From the NCBI GenBank assembly GCA_963747335.1, contig CAVVEV010000008.1:185954-249953 (forward strand): 64,000 nucleotides of DNA, read 5' to 3'. Each line of letters opens with the position of its first letter. The stretch's first letter is position 1. Below are positions 28,721 through 37,704 of this stretch, one piece after another. Made by a program: the position numbers and the translations under genes. The notes under the pieces are model-generated. The model made no database searches, was not told the origin of the DNA, and saw only the letters and a program-made list of their open reading frames with translations. The DNA comes from Prado023 sp963747335. Lineage in GTDB: Bacteria; Actinomycetota; Actinomycetes; S36-B12; CAIYMF01.

Positions 28721-29326
28721 ATGTACGAGGGGATCATCCAGGACGTCATCGACGGGCTGTCCCGCCTGCCCGGGATCGGGCCCAAGGGCGCCCAGCGGAT
28801 CGCCTTCCACCTGCTCAAGGCCGACCCCCAGGAGGTCGCGGACCTCGCCCAGGCCCTGCTCACCCTGCGCGAGAAGGTCCAGTTCTGCGAGATCTGCGGC
28901 AACGTGTCCCAGGAGCAGACCTGCGGGATCTGCCGGGACCCACGCCGCGATCCGTCGCTGCTCTGCGTCGTCGAGGAGAGCAAGGACGTCGTCGCGATCG
29001 AGCGCACCCGTGAGTTCCGTGGCCGCTACCACGTCCTGGGTGGGGCGATCAGCCCGATGGAGGGCATCGGACCCGACGACCTGCGCATCAGGGAGCTCAT
29101 GGCGCGCCTGGCTGATGGGTCCGTCGTCGAGGTGATCCTGGCCACGGACCCCAACCTGGAGGGGGAGGCCACGGCCACCTATCTGGCGCGCCTGATGAGC
29201 ACACTCGGCCTGGCCGTGTCACGGTTGGCCAGTGGGCTGCCCGTAGGAGGAGACCTCGAGTTCGCTGACGAGGTCACCCTTGGCCGGGCGTTCGAGGGTC
29301 GACGACGGATCGGAGGGCAGGCATGA
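28721..29326 (+). CDS. recR: Recombination protein RecR
   Basis: RecR works with RecO/RecF to load RecA. The 201-residue product is standard: helix-hairpin-helix LSRLPGIGPKGAQRIAFH, a CX2C...CX2C zinc finger (CEICGNVSQEQTCGIC), and a TOPRIM domain with VEESKDVVAIE and DPNLEGEATATYLA. It begins nine bases after dnaX. The ybaB/ebfC gene usually between dnaX and recR is missing. It overlaps the next gene (ATGA). Confidence 0.97.
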   Translation: MYEGIIQDVIDGLSRLPGIGPKGAQRIAFHLLKADPQEVADLAQALLTLREKVQFCEICGNVSQEQTCGICRDPRRDPSLLCVVEESKDVVAIERTREFRGRYHVLGGAISPMEGIGPDDLRIRELMARLADGSVVEVILATDPNLEGEATATYLARLMSTLGLAVSRLASGLPVGGDLEFADEVTLGRAFEGRRRIGGQA

Positions 29327-29925
29327 GTGTCGACGAGGCACCCATCGAGGGGGCGATGGCGGTGCTCAGCACGCCCGCGACCCCGGTCGAGGACGACCTG
29401 GTGACCCTGGCCGACGGACTCGCCGAGGCCTCTGCCCGGTTCGTTCAGGCCACCGAGGCCGTGGCCGCGGGAATCGGTGAGGACCACGCGATCGCGATCC
29501 TGCTGCTGGAGGTCTCCGACGTCCTGGCCATGGGCGCCCGCCTCGGTGCGATCGACGACGTCGTGCCCGAGGGCCGCTTCGAGCCGGATGCGGGGGTCGA
29601 GCCCGACGTCGATCGCCTCCGCGCGGCCCTCGCCGAGCGACTGGCACCGGTCGACTCCTACATCGAGGTGTTCGACCCCTACGCCAGCCCCGAGCTGGTG
29701 GCGGGCCGGCTCTCCGATGACCTCACCGCCATCGTCTCCGACCTCCTGCACGGGCTCGCGCACCACACCGCCGGGCGCACCCTGGAGGCGCTGTGGTGGT
29801 GGCAGACGACCTACCTGAGCTCCTGGGGCGACTCCGGGGCGATGGCGCTGCGTGCGCTGCGCTCGCTGGTCTCCCATGTGCGCGCGGGTGCCCCACTCGA
29901 GGTGGCTGGCGAGTCCGACAGGTAG
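29323..29925 (+). CDS. DUF5063 protein
   Basis: The 200-residue, mainly helical, acidic protein matches the actinobacterial DUF5063 family found directly after recR: the segments HAIAILLLEVSDVLAMGARL and RTLEALWWWQTTYLSSWGD are typical. It has no membrane segment or catalytic motif that I can see. The ATGA overlap with recR implies translational coupling. Function unknown. Confidence 0.85.
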   Translation: MSVDEAPIEGAMAVLSTPATPVEDDLVTLADGLAEASARFVQATEAVAAGIGEDHAIAILLLEVSDVLAMGARLGAIDDVVPEGRFEPDAGVEPDVDRLRAALAERLAPVDSYIEVFDPYASPELVAGRLSDDLTAIVSDLLHGLAHHTAGRTLEALWWWQTTYLSSWGDSGAMALRALRSLVSHVRAGAPLEVAGESDR

Positions 29926-29975
29926 TCGCGGCCCAGGTGTCCCCGTCCGGCCGTCAGGGGTCGGCCAGAGACGAT

Positions 29976-30007
29976 CAGGGCGGCCGCCCTGTGCGACCCC
30001 CTAGAAT
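29976..30007 (+). promoter_or_regulatory. ask promoter with embedded palindrome
   Basis: CAGGGCGGCCGCCCTG (29976-29991) is a perfect 16-bp palindrome. It overlaps where the -35 would lie for the -10 TAGAAT at 30002-30007, about 50 bases before ask. It could be an operator for aspartate-pathway control or a terminator for the upstream operon. Confidence 0.5.
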
Positions 30008-30050
30008 TGGGTCCCGGTACGCAGCCCACCACAACCGGGAGCTCTCGCGC

Positions 30051-31346
30051 ATGGCCCTGATCGTCCAGAAGTACGGGGGATCCTCCGTTGCCGATGCCCC
30101 CAGCGTGCGCCGTGTGGCCAAGCGCATTGTGGACACCAAGCGGGCCGGCAACGACGTGGTCGTGGTCGTGTCGGCGATGGGCGACTCCACCGATGAGCTC
30201 CTGGACCTGGCCAACGAGGTCAGCCCGAACCCACCGGGGCGTGAGCTCGACATGCTGCTGACGGCCGGTGAGCGGATCTCGATGGCGGTGCTGGCGATGG
30301 CCATCCACGACCTCGGTGAGGAGGGCCGGTCCTACACGGGTTCCCAGGCCGGGCTCATCACCGACTCCGCGCACGGTGCCGCCCGGATCATCGATGTGAC
30401 GCCCGGTCGGATCCGGCATGCGATCACCGACGGGGCGATCCCGATCGTGGCCGGCTTCCAGGGTGTGTCCTACGACAGCAAGGACATCACGACCCTGGGC
30501 CGCGGCGGATCGGATACCACCGCGGTCGCCCTCGCCGTCGCCCTGGACGCCGACGCATGCGAGATCTACACCGACGTCGACGGCGTCTTCTCGGCTGACC
30601 CGCGCGTGGTGCCCCTGGCTCGTCAGGTGCCGCGGATCAGCTATGAGGAGATGCTCGAGCTGGCGGCGGCCGGCGCCAAGGTGCTGCACCTGCGCTGCGT
30701 CGAGTACGCGCGTCGGGCCAGCATGCCGATCCACGTCCGCTCCTCGTTCTCGGAGAAGCAGGGCACCTGGGTCCTCAACTCGACCGACCCGCTGCCCGCA
30801 GCGGCCGATTCCGCCGGAGGGGCGACTGTGGAGCAACCGATCATCGCGGGGGTCGCCCATGACCTCAACGACTGCAAGATCACCGTGGTGGGCGTCCCCG
30901 ACCGGCCGGGCGAGGCTGCGCAGATCTTCCAGGCTGTCGCCGATGCCGGCGTCAACGTGGACATGATCGTCCAGAACGTGTCACTGGGGGAGTCCGGACG
31001 CACCGACGTGACGTTCACCTGCCCGGTGGCCTCGCGCCAGGAGGCTCTCGACGCCCTGCGACGCGAGCAGGACGTCATCGGGTTCGAGGATCTCGCCTCG
31101 GATGCGGGTATCGCCAAGGTCTCGCTGATCGGGGCAGGGATGCGTTCCCACCCCGGGGTCTCGGCGACCTTCTTCAAGGCAATGGCTGATGCGGGCATCA
31201 ACATCACCATGATCACCACGTCCGAGATCCGGATCTCCGTCGTGACCAGCCAGGATGCGGCCACGAAGGCAGTCAGGGCGCTGCACACCGCCTTCGGCCT
31301 TGACGCCGACGGTGAGGCGGTCGTGTACGGGGGAACGGGTCGATGA
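30051..31346 (+). CDS. ask: Aspartate kinase
   Basis: Aspartate kinase phosphorylates aspartate, the first step to lysine, threonine, methionine and diaminopimelate. The 431-residue protein has the kinase N-terminus LIVQKYGGSSVAD, the RGGSDTTAVALAVAL motif and two C-terminal ACT domains (from VGVPDRPGEAAQIFQAVADA and GMRSHPGVSATFFKAMADA), as in lysine/threonine-feedback-controlled actinobacterial enzymes. An internal start producing a separate ACT subunit is usual in this family but was not pinned down. It overlaps asd by four bases. Confidence 0.96.
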   Translation: MALIVQKYGGSSVADAPSVRRVAKRIVDTKRAGNDVVVVVSAMGDSTDELLDLANEVSPNPPGRELDMLLTAGERISMAVLAMAIHDLGEEGRSYTGSQAGLITDSAHGAARIIDVTPGRIRHAITDGAIPIVAGFQGVSYDSKDITTLGRGGSDTTAVALAVALDADACEIYTDVDGVFSADPRVVPLARQVPRISYEEMLELAAAGAKVLHLRCVEYARRASMPIHVRSSFSEKQGTWVLNSTDPLPAAADSAGGATVEQPIIAGVAHDLNDCKITVVGVPDRPGEAAQIFQAVADAGVNVDMIVQNVSLGESGRTDVTFTCPVASRQEALDALRREQDVIGFEDLASDAGIAKVSLIGAGMRSHPGVSATFFKAMADAGINITMITTSEIRISVVTSQDAATKAVRALHTAFGLDADGEAVVYGGTGR

Positions 31347-32380
31347 GCGTCAACGTCGCGGTCGTGGGAGCCACCGGCCAGGTCGGCGCCGTGATGCGCC
31401 GCCTGCTCGACGAGTCCGGGATCGATGTCGCGTCGGTCCGCTTCTTCGCCAGTGCCCGGTCTGCGGGATCCACGCTCCCGTGGCGCGGGCTCGACATCGT
31501 CGTCGAGGACGCCGCCACCGCCGACCCGTCGGGGATCGACATCGCGCTGTTCTCCGCCGGCGGGTCGACGTCCACGGCGCTGGCGCCGGTGTTCGCCGCC
31601 GCGGGCGCGATCGTCATCGACAACTCCTCGGCCTGGCGGATGGACCCCGACGTTCCCCTGGTCGTGTCCGAGGTCAACCCTGAAGCCCTGGCGAACATCC
31701 CGAAGGGGATCGTGGCCAACCCCAACTGCACCACGATGGCGGCCATGCCGGTCCTGGCCCCACTGCACGCGGAGGCTGGTCTGCGCCGGCTGGTCGTGAG
31801 TTCCTACCAGGCGGTCTCGGGCAGCGGGCTCGCCGGTGTCGAGGAGCTCGCCGGGCAGGTTCGGGCTGCAGTGGCCCAGGACATGACCGCACTGACCCAT
31901 GACGGATCGGCCGTGACCCTTCCGGTGCCCACGAAGTACGTCGCACCCATCGCGTTCGACGTGATCCCGCTCGCGGGCAGCATCGTGGACGATGGTTCCG
32001 GGGAGACCGACGAGGAGCAGAAGCTGCGCAACGAGTCCCGCAAGATCCTGGGGATCCCGGATCTCGCAGTCTCAGGCACATGCGTGCGGGTCCCGGTCTT
32101 CACCGGCCACAGCCTGAGCATCAACGCCGAGTTCGATCGGCCGCTGTCGGTGCAACGGGCGCGGGAGCTGCTGGAGGCAGCCCCGGGCGTGGTGTGGTCC
32201 GACGTGCCCACACCGCTCCAGGCTGCCGGTGCCGATCCGTCCTACGTGGGACGCCTGCGCTCGGATCCGGGTGTCCCCGGGGGGCGTGGCCTGGCCCTGT
32301 TCCTGTCGAGTGACAACCTGCGCAAGGGCGCGGCGCTCAACGCCGTGCAGATCGCTGCCCTCCTGGCGCAGCGCGCCTGA
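31343..32380 (+). CDS. asd: Aspartate-semialdehyde dehydrogenase
   Basis: Asd reduces aspartyl phosphate to the semialdehyde with NADPH. The 345-residue product has the NADP site VGATGQVGAVMRRLLDE, the catalytic Cys in NPNCTTMAAMP and His in VPVFTGHSLSINAEF, which is the Gram-positive-like subclass. ATGA overlap couples it to ask, a conserved pair across actinobacteria. Confidence 0.97.
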   Translation: MSVNVAVVGATGQVGAVMRRLLDESGIDVASVRFFASARSAGSTLPWRGLDIVVEDAATADPSGIDIALFSAGGSTSTALAPVFAAAGAIVIDNSSAWRMDPDVPLVVSEVNPEALANIPKGIVANPNCTTMAAMPVLAPLHAEAGLRRLVVSSYQAVSGSGLAGVEELAGQVRAAVAQDMTALTHDGSAVTLPVPTKYVAPIAFDVIPLAGSIVDDGSGETDEEQKLRNESRKILGIPDLAVSGTCVRVPVFTGHSLSINAEFDRPLSVQRARELLEAAPGVVWSDVPTPLQAAGADPSYVGRLRSDPGVPGGRGLALFLSSDNLRKGAALNAVQIAALLAQRA

Positions 32381-32407
32381 ACCTGCCGGGTCACCGCCGG
32401 CGGCGGT

Positions 32408-32437
32408 TTGGGCTGGCGGTCGGCGTGCGGCTAGAAT
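32408..32437 (+). promoter_or_regulatory. tRNA-Pro promoter
   Basis: TTGGGC (32408-32413) and TAGAAT (32432-32437) with an 18-base spacer; the start would fall about seven bases before the tRNA. Confidence 0.6.
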
Positions 32438-32449
32438 CAGGCCCGCGAA

Positions 32450-32523
<74 letters not shown>

Positions 32524-32524
32524 C

Positions 32525-32567
32525 ACATGAGAAGGGCCCCGGGCTTGTCCCGGGGCCCTTCTCATGT
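32525..32567 (+). terminator. Perfect 19-bp hairpin after tRNA-Pro
   Basis: Bases 32525-32543 and 32549-32567 are exact reverse complements around a five-base loop, beginning two bases after the tRNA. The sequence is unrelated to the hairpin after tRNA-Ala except for its GGGCCCCGGG-type apex. Confidence 0.8.
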
Positions 32568-32587
32568 GGACGGTACTGGCGGGGTTC

Positions 32588-32629
32588 GGGAGGAGGCCGC
32601 GAAGCGGCCGACGGCTCCCGCCATCCTGA
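32588..32629 (+). repeat. tRNA-trailing element with copy of tRNA-Pro 3' end
   Basis: GGGAG (32588-32592), GA, stem GGCCGC/GCGGCC around GAA (32595-32609), GACGG (32610-32614), CTCCC (32615-32619), then GCCATCCTGA. TCCCGCCATCCTGA (32616-32629) repeats the tRNA-Pro 3' end with one C-to-T change. Same plan as 16414-16459 but with a shorter inner stem of different sequence. Confidence 0.7.
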
Positions 32630-32724
32630 GGGGCGCCGTACTCGGGGAACGGCTCACCGTAGATCCCACCGAACAGGGAAAGGCCCTGACGCCCAACCCC
32701 ACCCCCCAGCGCCCGACCCACCCC

Positions 32725-33636
32725 CTACCCCGCCACCACCGTCAGCACCGTCGCCTCGGGCCGGCACGCCAGCCGGATCGGGGTGTAGGGACTGGTCCCC
32801 AGCCCCGCGGAGACGTGCAGGGCTGACTCACGCCACCCCGAGAGCCCCTTGGCCTGGCTGCGGGGCAGGTCGCAGTTGGTGACCAGTGCACCCACCCAGG
32901 GCAGGCACACCTGGCCGCCATGGGTGTGTCCCGAAAGGATCAGGTCGGCGCCGTCGGAGGCCATGGCGTCCAGCACCCGTCGGTAGGGGGCGTGGGCGAC
33001 GCCGAGCCGGAGGTCGGCGTCGGGATCGAACGGGCCCGCAACGTCGGCGTACCGGTCTCGCCCGATGTGCGGGTCGTCCACCCCGCGGGCGTCGATGCGC
33101 CAGCCTCGCACGGAGATCTCGGCCGCCTCGTTGTCCACGTCGTGCCACCCTGCGGCCGCCAGGCCCTCGTTGAGCGGGGTGACGTCGATGGCGCGCCTCG
33201 TCGTGCGCAGCTCGCTGGGTCCAGTGAGGTACTTGGCCGGATTCGCCCCTGACGGGGCGAAGTAGTCGTTCGAGCCGCGCACGAACAGCCCGGGGCGGTC
33301 GAGGAGTGGCCCGAGGGCGTCCAGGGCGAGGGCCGGTCCGGTGATGTCGCCGTGGAAGTCCCCAGTCACCACCGTCAGGTCGACCTCGAGCGCCCCGAGC
33401 GAGTGGACCCAGGTGATGCGGTCGGTGTCGCGGGGGGACAGGTGCAGGTCGGACAGGTGCAGGATGCGCAGTGGCTCAGGACCGGCACCGAGGCGTTCCG
33501 AGGGTCGCCGCAACCGGACCTCGGCCCGGCGCAACGTGTACTGGCGGGCCTCCCAGAGGCTGTACGCCGTGGTCGCGGCTCCGAGCGCCAGGAGCGACCC
33601 CGCCGCGCCCAGGAGGGTTCGAGGTGCGGTCGGCAT
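32725..33636 (-). CDS. Membrane-anchored metallophosphoesterase
   Basis: The 303-residue protein starts with a membrane anchor (residues 6-27) and then a calcineurin-like phosphoesterase domain: LHLSDLHLSP, VTGDFHGD, RGSNDYF, and SGHTHGGQVCLPWVGAL near the end provide the two-metal ligands. The gene adjoins the PBP/ArsA block, where mycobacteria have Rv3683. Substrate unknown; related YkuE-like enzymes have been linked to envelope turnover. The ATG is six bases from CAGACT (33643-33648 on the complement). Confidence 0.9.
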   Translation of the reverse strand: MPTAPRTLLGAAGSLLALGAATTAYSLWEARQYTLRRAEVRLRRPSERLGAGPEPLRILHLSDLHLSPRDTDRITWVHSLGALEVDLTVVTGDFHGDITGPALALDALGPLLDRPGLFVRGSNDYFAPSGANPAKYLTGPSELRTTRRAIDVTPLNEGLAAAGWHDVDNEAAEISVRGWRIDARGVDDPHIGRDRYADVAGPFDPDADLRLGVAHAPYRRVLDAMASDGADLILSGHTHGGQVCLPWVGALVTNCDLPRSQAKGLSGWRESALHVSAGLGTSPYTPIRLACRPEATVLTVVAG

Positions 33637-33728
33637 GCGGCAAGTCTGGCAGGGGTCGTCGCAGGATCCCGCATCACCTGTGCTGGCGCCCGGCCGCCGG
33701 GGGTCCCACCATCGACCACAATGGGGTC

Positions 33729-34190
33729 ATGAACACCCTGAAGCAGACCCTCCAGTCCGACCTGACCACAGCGATCCGCGGCCGTGATGAGCTGACGTCG
33801 GCGACCCTGCGGATGGCGCTGACGGCGGTGACCACCGAGGAGGTTGCCGGCACGTCCATGCGGACACTCAGCGATGCGGAGGTCCTGGGTGTCCTGACCA
33901 AGGAGGCCAAGAAGCGCCGGGAGGCCGCGACGGCCTTCACCGATGCCGGGCGCCCGGAGCTCGCCGACCGTGAGATCGCCGAGCTCGGCGTGCTGGCGCG
34001 CTACCTGCCCGAACCGCTGACGGTCGAGGAGGTCGGCGTGCTGGTCGAGGACGCCGTGGCACGCGCTGCGCAGGCCGGAGTGACCGGAATGCCGGCCATG
34101 GGCCGGGTCATGAAGGAACTGACCCCGCAGACCGCCGGACGTTTCGACGGCGGCCAGCTCGCGGCGATGGTCCGCGCCTCGCTGGGCTGA
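33729..34190 (+). CDS. GatB/YqeY domain protein
   Basis: The 153-residue protein is a stand-alone YqeY: helical, with VLTKEAKKRREAATAFTDAGR, ELGVLARYLPEPLT and GVTGMPAMGRVMKELTPQT, the tail fold shared with the GatB subunit of tRNA-dependent amidotransferase, where it contacts tRNA. The role of free YqeY proteins is not settled. ATG at 33729 is six bases after CACAAT, so it may be leaderless. It is the only plus-strand gene between asd and nth. Confidence 0.9.
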   Translation: MNTLKQTLQSDLTTAIRGRDELTSATLRMALTAVTTEEVAGTSMRTLSDAEVLGVLTKEAKKRREAATAFTDAGRPELADREIAELGVLARYLPEPLTVEEVGVLVEDAVARAAQAGVTGMPAMGRVMKELTPQTAGRFDGGQLAAMVRASLG

Positions 34191-34202
34191 CCCACCTGCC
34201 CG

Positions 34203-36479
34203 CTACTGGCCCTGACCCTGGGTCTGATCGGGACCCTGGCCGCGGCTGGTGTCACCGAAGCCGGGGAACGTCCGCTGCCACCACGGGACCTCGGGGGCCG
34301 GGGACGTGCTGCGCTGGTAGGGCGTCCCGGTCTGGCGTGCCGAAAGCAGGCCCCACTCGTTCTTGAGCTCCATGCGGACCGGCTCACTGCCCTCGAGCGC
34401 CCCGAGCATCGCCGCCTTCCACGTGGGTCCGGGAAGCGAGGAGCCGAAGACCTTGGGGTAGTACCGGCCATTGATCGTCAGGTTCTGCAGCGGGTACCGG
34501 TAGCCGCCTCGGGGGTCGCCGACCCACACCGCGGCACCCAGGTCCGGGGTGGACCCGGCGAACCAGACCGCGGCGTTGCTGTCGATGGTCCCGGTCTTGC
34601 CGATGGTGTCCCGACCCAGGGACATCGGGGCACCGGTCCGCCCGGAGATGCTGCCGTCGACCACGCTGCTGAGGACCGCCGCCGTGCCGTCGGCGACATT
34701 GCGGCTGATGGCCTGATTGCACTTGGGCGCCGGAACGGACAACTCCTTGCCGTCCCGGTCGACGATCTTGGTGATGACCCGGGGCTTGCAGTAGACACCG
34801 TGTGCGGCCACTGTCGCGTAGGCGTTGGCCAGGGTCAGCGGGGAGATCTCGGTGGACCCGAGGGTGAATGAGGCCACCTCCGCGGTCTTCCCGCCGGGCT
34901 TGACCTCGTTGAGGTCGTAGCCGTCGGCGTACTTGACGCCCAGCTTGCGGGCAGCCTCCACGGTGTCGCACACCCCGGCGCGCTTCTCCAACTCGACGAA
35001 GAAGGTGTTCACCGAGTACGCCGCCCCCCGGAACATGTCGAAGTTGCCCGAGGAGGTCGAGTTGTTGACCGTCCAGGGAGCGTCCCCGCCGCTGTCCGGA
35101 CCCGTCAACAGGCCGCCGCTGCAGCCCTCGAACCCGGTGAACACCTTCCGCGGTGGGGAGTTGATCACGGTGTAGGGACTGATGCCCTGCTCCAGGGCTG
35201 CGATGATCGTGAAGAGCTTGAAGGTGGACCCGGCCTGCATGCCCTGCGTGCCACCGTCGGCGAGGTCGACGGCATAGTTGTACGTGGTCTCCCACCACTT
35301 CTCGTCCGACTTGCTCGTGCCCCACACCCGGTTCTGGGCCAGGGCCCGGATGTCACCGGTGCCTGGCGTGACCATGGCGATCGCTGTGGCCTTCCGGCTC
35401 TCGTCCTTGGGCGGGATGGCCTCCATCACAGCGGTGGTGGCCGCCTCCTGGGCCTTCATGTCCAGGGTCGTGTAGACCTTGTAGCCGCCGGCGTTCCACG
35501 CGGCCTCGCGCTCCTCGGGCGTTGCTCCGAGGGCCTTCATCTGGGTGACCGCGCGGATCGCGTAGTCGCAGAAGTAGGGCGCGAAGGAGGTGGTGCAGCC
35601 GTTGTACTGGACCTTCGGGTTCAGGTAGTCCTCGACGTCCGCGGACTTCGCGGCCCGGGCCTCCTCGACCGTGATGTACTCCAGCTCGGCCATCCGGTTG
35701 AGCACGACGTCACGGCGCTTCTGCGACTGGCGGGGGTTGCGCGTCGGGTCGAATCGGGACGGCTGCTGGACGATGCCCGCGAGGGTGGCGGCCTCCACGA
35801 GCTCGAGGTCCTTGGCGTTCTTGGAGAAGTACCGCTGCGAGGCTGCCTCCACGCCGTACGCCTTGGCACCGTAGTAGCTGATGTTCAGGTAGCGCTCGAG
35901 GATCTCGTCCTTGGTCAGGCGCTTCTCCAGCGCCATCGCGTAGCGGATCTCACGCAGCTTGCGGGTGATGGTGTCCTCGCGGGCCGCCTTCTCCTCGTCC
36001 TCGTCCTCGGCAGCCGTGAGCAGGACGTTCTTGACGTACTGCATCGTCAGCGTGGACCCGCCCTGGGCGACCCCACCGGCGGTCACGTTGGTGACGGCGG
36101 CGCGCATGAACCCGCGGGGGTCGAACCCGTTGTGCTCGTAGAACCGGGAGTCCTCGATGGCGATCACGGCCTGCTGCATGACCGGGGCGACCTTCTCGAG
36201 GGCGACCTCCTTGCGGTTCTCCTCGAAGACCGTGGCGATCTTCGTGCCGTCCGCGGCGTAGACCCGGGTGCGCACGGGCAGGGCGGGCTCGCGGAAGTCG
36301 CGGGGGAGATCCTCGAAGGAGGAGATGGAGTCCCGGGCGAGGACACCCACCGGGCCGAGGACCGGAAGTGCCATCCCCGCCACCACGATCCCGGCCAGCG
36401 CGGCGACGCCCACCAGGGCCACAAGGCGCGTCACCGACCATGCTGCAGGCCGGCGGCGGGGGCGATCAGGAGAGGGCAT
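34203..36479 (-). CDS. Class A penicillin-binding protein (glycosyltransferase/transpeptidase)
   Basis: This bifunctional enzyme polymerises and cross-links peptidoglycan outside the membrane. In 758 residues: membrane anchor near 15-38; GT51 domain with IAIEDSRFYEHNGFDPRG, GGSTLTMQYVKN and ISYYGAKAYGVEAASQRYF; transpeptidase with SxxK in AGSTFKLFT, SVN in AAYSVNTFF and KTG in IGKTGTID. A tail rich in Gly/Gln/Pro follows. The neighbourhood corresponds to mycobacterial ponA2 (Rv3682), but the PASTA domain and the adjacent whiB gene found there are missing. Confidence 0.96.
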   Translation of the reverse strand: MPSPDRPRRRPAAWSVTRLVALVGVAALAGIVVAGMALPVLGPVGVLARDSISSFEDLPRDFREPALPVRTRVYAADGTKIATVFEENRKEVALEKVAPVMQQAVIAIEDSRFYEHNGFDPRGFMRAAVTNVTAGGVAQGGSTLTMQYVKNVLLTAAEDEDEEKAAREDTITRKLREIRYAMALEKRLTKDEILERYLNISYYGAKAYGVEAASQRYFSKNAKDLELVEAATLAGIVQQPSRFDPTRNPRQSQKRRDVVLNRMAELEYITVEEARAAKSADVEDYLNPKVQYNGCTTSFAPYFCDYAIRAVTQMKALGATPEEREAAWNAGGYKVYTTLDMKAQEAATTAVMEAIPPKDESRKATAIAMVTPGTGDIRALAQNRVWGTSKSDEKWWETTYNYAVDLADGGTQGMQAGSTFKLFTIIAALEQGISPYTVINSPPRKVFTGFEGCSGGLLTGPDSGGDAPWTVNNSTSSGNFDMFRGAAYSVNTFFVELEKRAGVCDTVEAARKLGVKYADGYDLNEVKPGGKTAEVASFTLGSTEISPLTLANAYATVAAHGVYCKPRVITKIVDRDGKELSVPAPKCNQAISRNVADGTAAVLSSVVDGSISGRTGAPMSLGRDTIGKTGTIDSNAAVWFAGSTPDLGAAVWVGDPRGGYRYPLQNLTINGRYYPKVFGSSLPGPTWKAAMLGALEGSEPVRMELKNEWGLLSARQTGTPYQRSTSPAPEVPWWQRTFPGFGDTSRGQGPDQTQGQGQ

Positions 36480-36516
36480 GGACCGATTTTACGTCAACTC
36501 GCCCGATGCCCCCACC

Positions 36517-37704
36517 TCACGACTGCACGCGTCGCTCGGCCATCAGGTCACCCACTCGGCGCAGCCCTTCGAGGTCATGGACGTCCTGGGCCAGGGCCGT
36601 GACCGCCGTCACCGGGACCCGGGGGTTGGCTGCGACGAACCGGTCGGCGAGGCGGTGCTGGCGCTCGGAGGCACGCATGCGGTCTGCGTGCAGCTCCAGG
36701 AGGGAGGCGGTCAGTGCCGATGGGGAGTCCTCGGCGGGGTCCTCGGCCCGCAGGCGTTCGGCCCCGGCGGCTGCCTGGTCGGGGCTGAGCTCGGTCAGGC
36801 GCACCGGCGCGACCCGGTTGAGCACGAGCCCGGCCAGCGGCATGGACTCGGACTCGAGCCGCTCGACGAAGTAGGAGGCCTCCCGCAGCGCGTCAGCCTC
36901 AGGGGCGGCGATGACCAGGAAGGCCGTGCCCCGGTCGGCCAGGAGCGTGTAGGTCTGGTCAGCACGTTCCCGGAAGCCGCCGAACAGGGCGTCGAACGAG
37001 CTCACGAAGGTCTGCAGGTCAGTCAGCACCTGGGCGCCGATGATCTTGCTCAGGACGTTGCTGAACACCCCCAGGCTGGCGGACAGCAGCCGCACGTAGG
37101 CCCGACCCCCGGCACGTGCGGGAGCCGCCAGGATCCGGATCAGCCGACCGTCGAGGAACGCCCCGAGCCGCTTGGGGGCGTCCAGGAAGTCCAGGGCTGA
37201 GCGGGAGGGTGGGGTGTCCACGATGATCAGGTTCCAGCGCCCCTCGGACTGCGACTCGCGGTGCAGCTGCCCCAGCTTCTCCATCGCCATGTACTCCTGC
37301 GTGCCGGCGAACGAGCTGGACAGGGCCTGGTAGAACGGGTTGTCGAGGATGGCCTGGGCGCGGCCCGGCTCGCTGTGGGCGATGACGACCTCGTCGAAGG
37401 TCCGCTTCATGTCGAGCATCATCGCGTCCAGGGACCCGCCCTCGGACAGGTCGATCCCGGGGATGGGTGCGGGGGTGTTGTCCAGCTCGGACAGCCCCAG
37501 GGACTGGGCCAGCCGTCGGGCAGGATCGATGGTGAGCACGACGGTCCGCCGACCAGCCTCGGCGGCCCGCACGCCGAGGGCTGCGGCCGTCGTGGTCTTG
37601 CCCACGCCCCCGGCGCCGCAGCAGACGATGATGTGCGTCCCCGGATCCGCCAGCAGCGCGTCGATGTCCAGCGTCGGGGCCGACTCCCACAGGGCGGGGC
37701 TCAT
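36517..37704 (-). CDS. ArsA/Get3-type ATPase, second subunit
   Basis: The 395-residue SIMIBI-class ATPase has a deviant Walker A GAGGVGKTTTAAAL near residue 30, switch I TIDPARRLAQSLGL, and switch II VDTPPSRSALDFLDAP. With the upstream gene it forms the two-subunit ArsA pair of actinobacteria (mycobacterial Rv3679/Rv3680); there is no arsenite-resistance context, so arsenite transport is unlikely. The ATG overlaps the first subunit's stop codon by four bases. In mycobacteria the pair has been tied to envelope stress survival. Confidence 0.92.
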   Translation of the reverse strand: MSPALWESAPTLDIDALLADPGTHIIVCCGAGGVGKTTTAAALGVRAAEAGRRTVVLTIDPARRLAQSLGLSELDNTPAPIPGIDLSEGGSLDAMMLDMKRTFDEVVIAHSEPGRAQAILDNPFYQALSSSFAGTQEYMAMEKLGQLHRESQSEGRWNLIIVDTPPSRSALDFLDAPKRLGAFLDGRLIRILAAPARAGGRAYVRLLSASLGVFSNVLSKIIGAQVLTDLQTFVSSFDALFGGFRERADQTYTLLADRGTAFLVIAAPEADALREASYFVERLESESMPLAGLVLNRVAPVRLTELSPDQAAAGAERLRAEDPAEDSPSALTASLLELHADRMRASERQHRLADRFVAANPRVPVTAVTALAQDVHDLEGLRRVGDLMAERRVQS

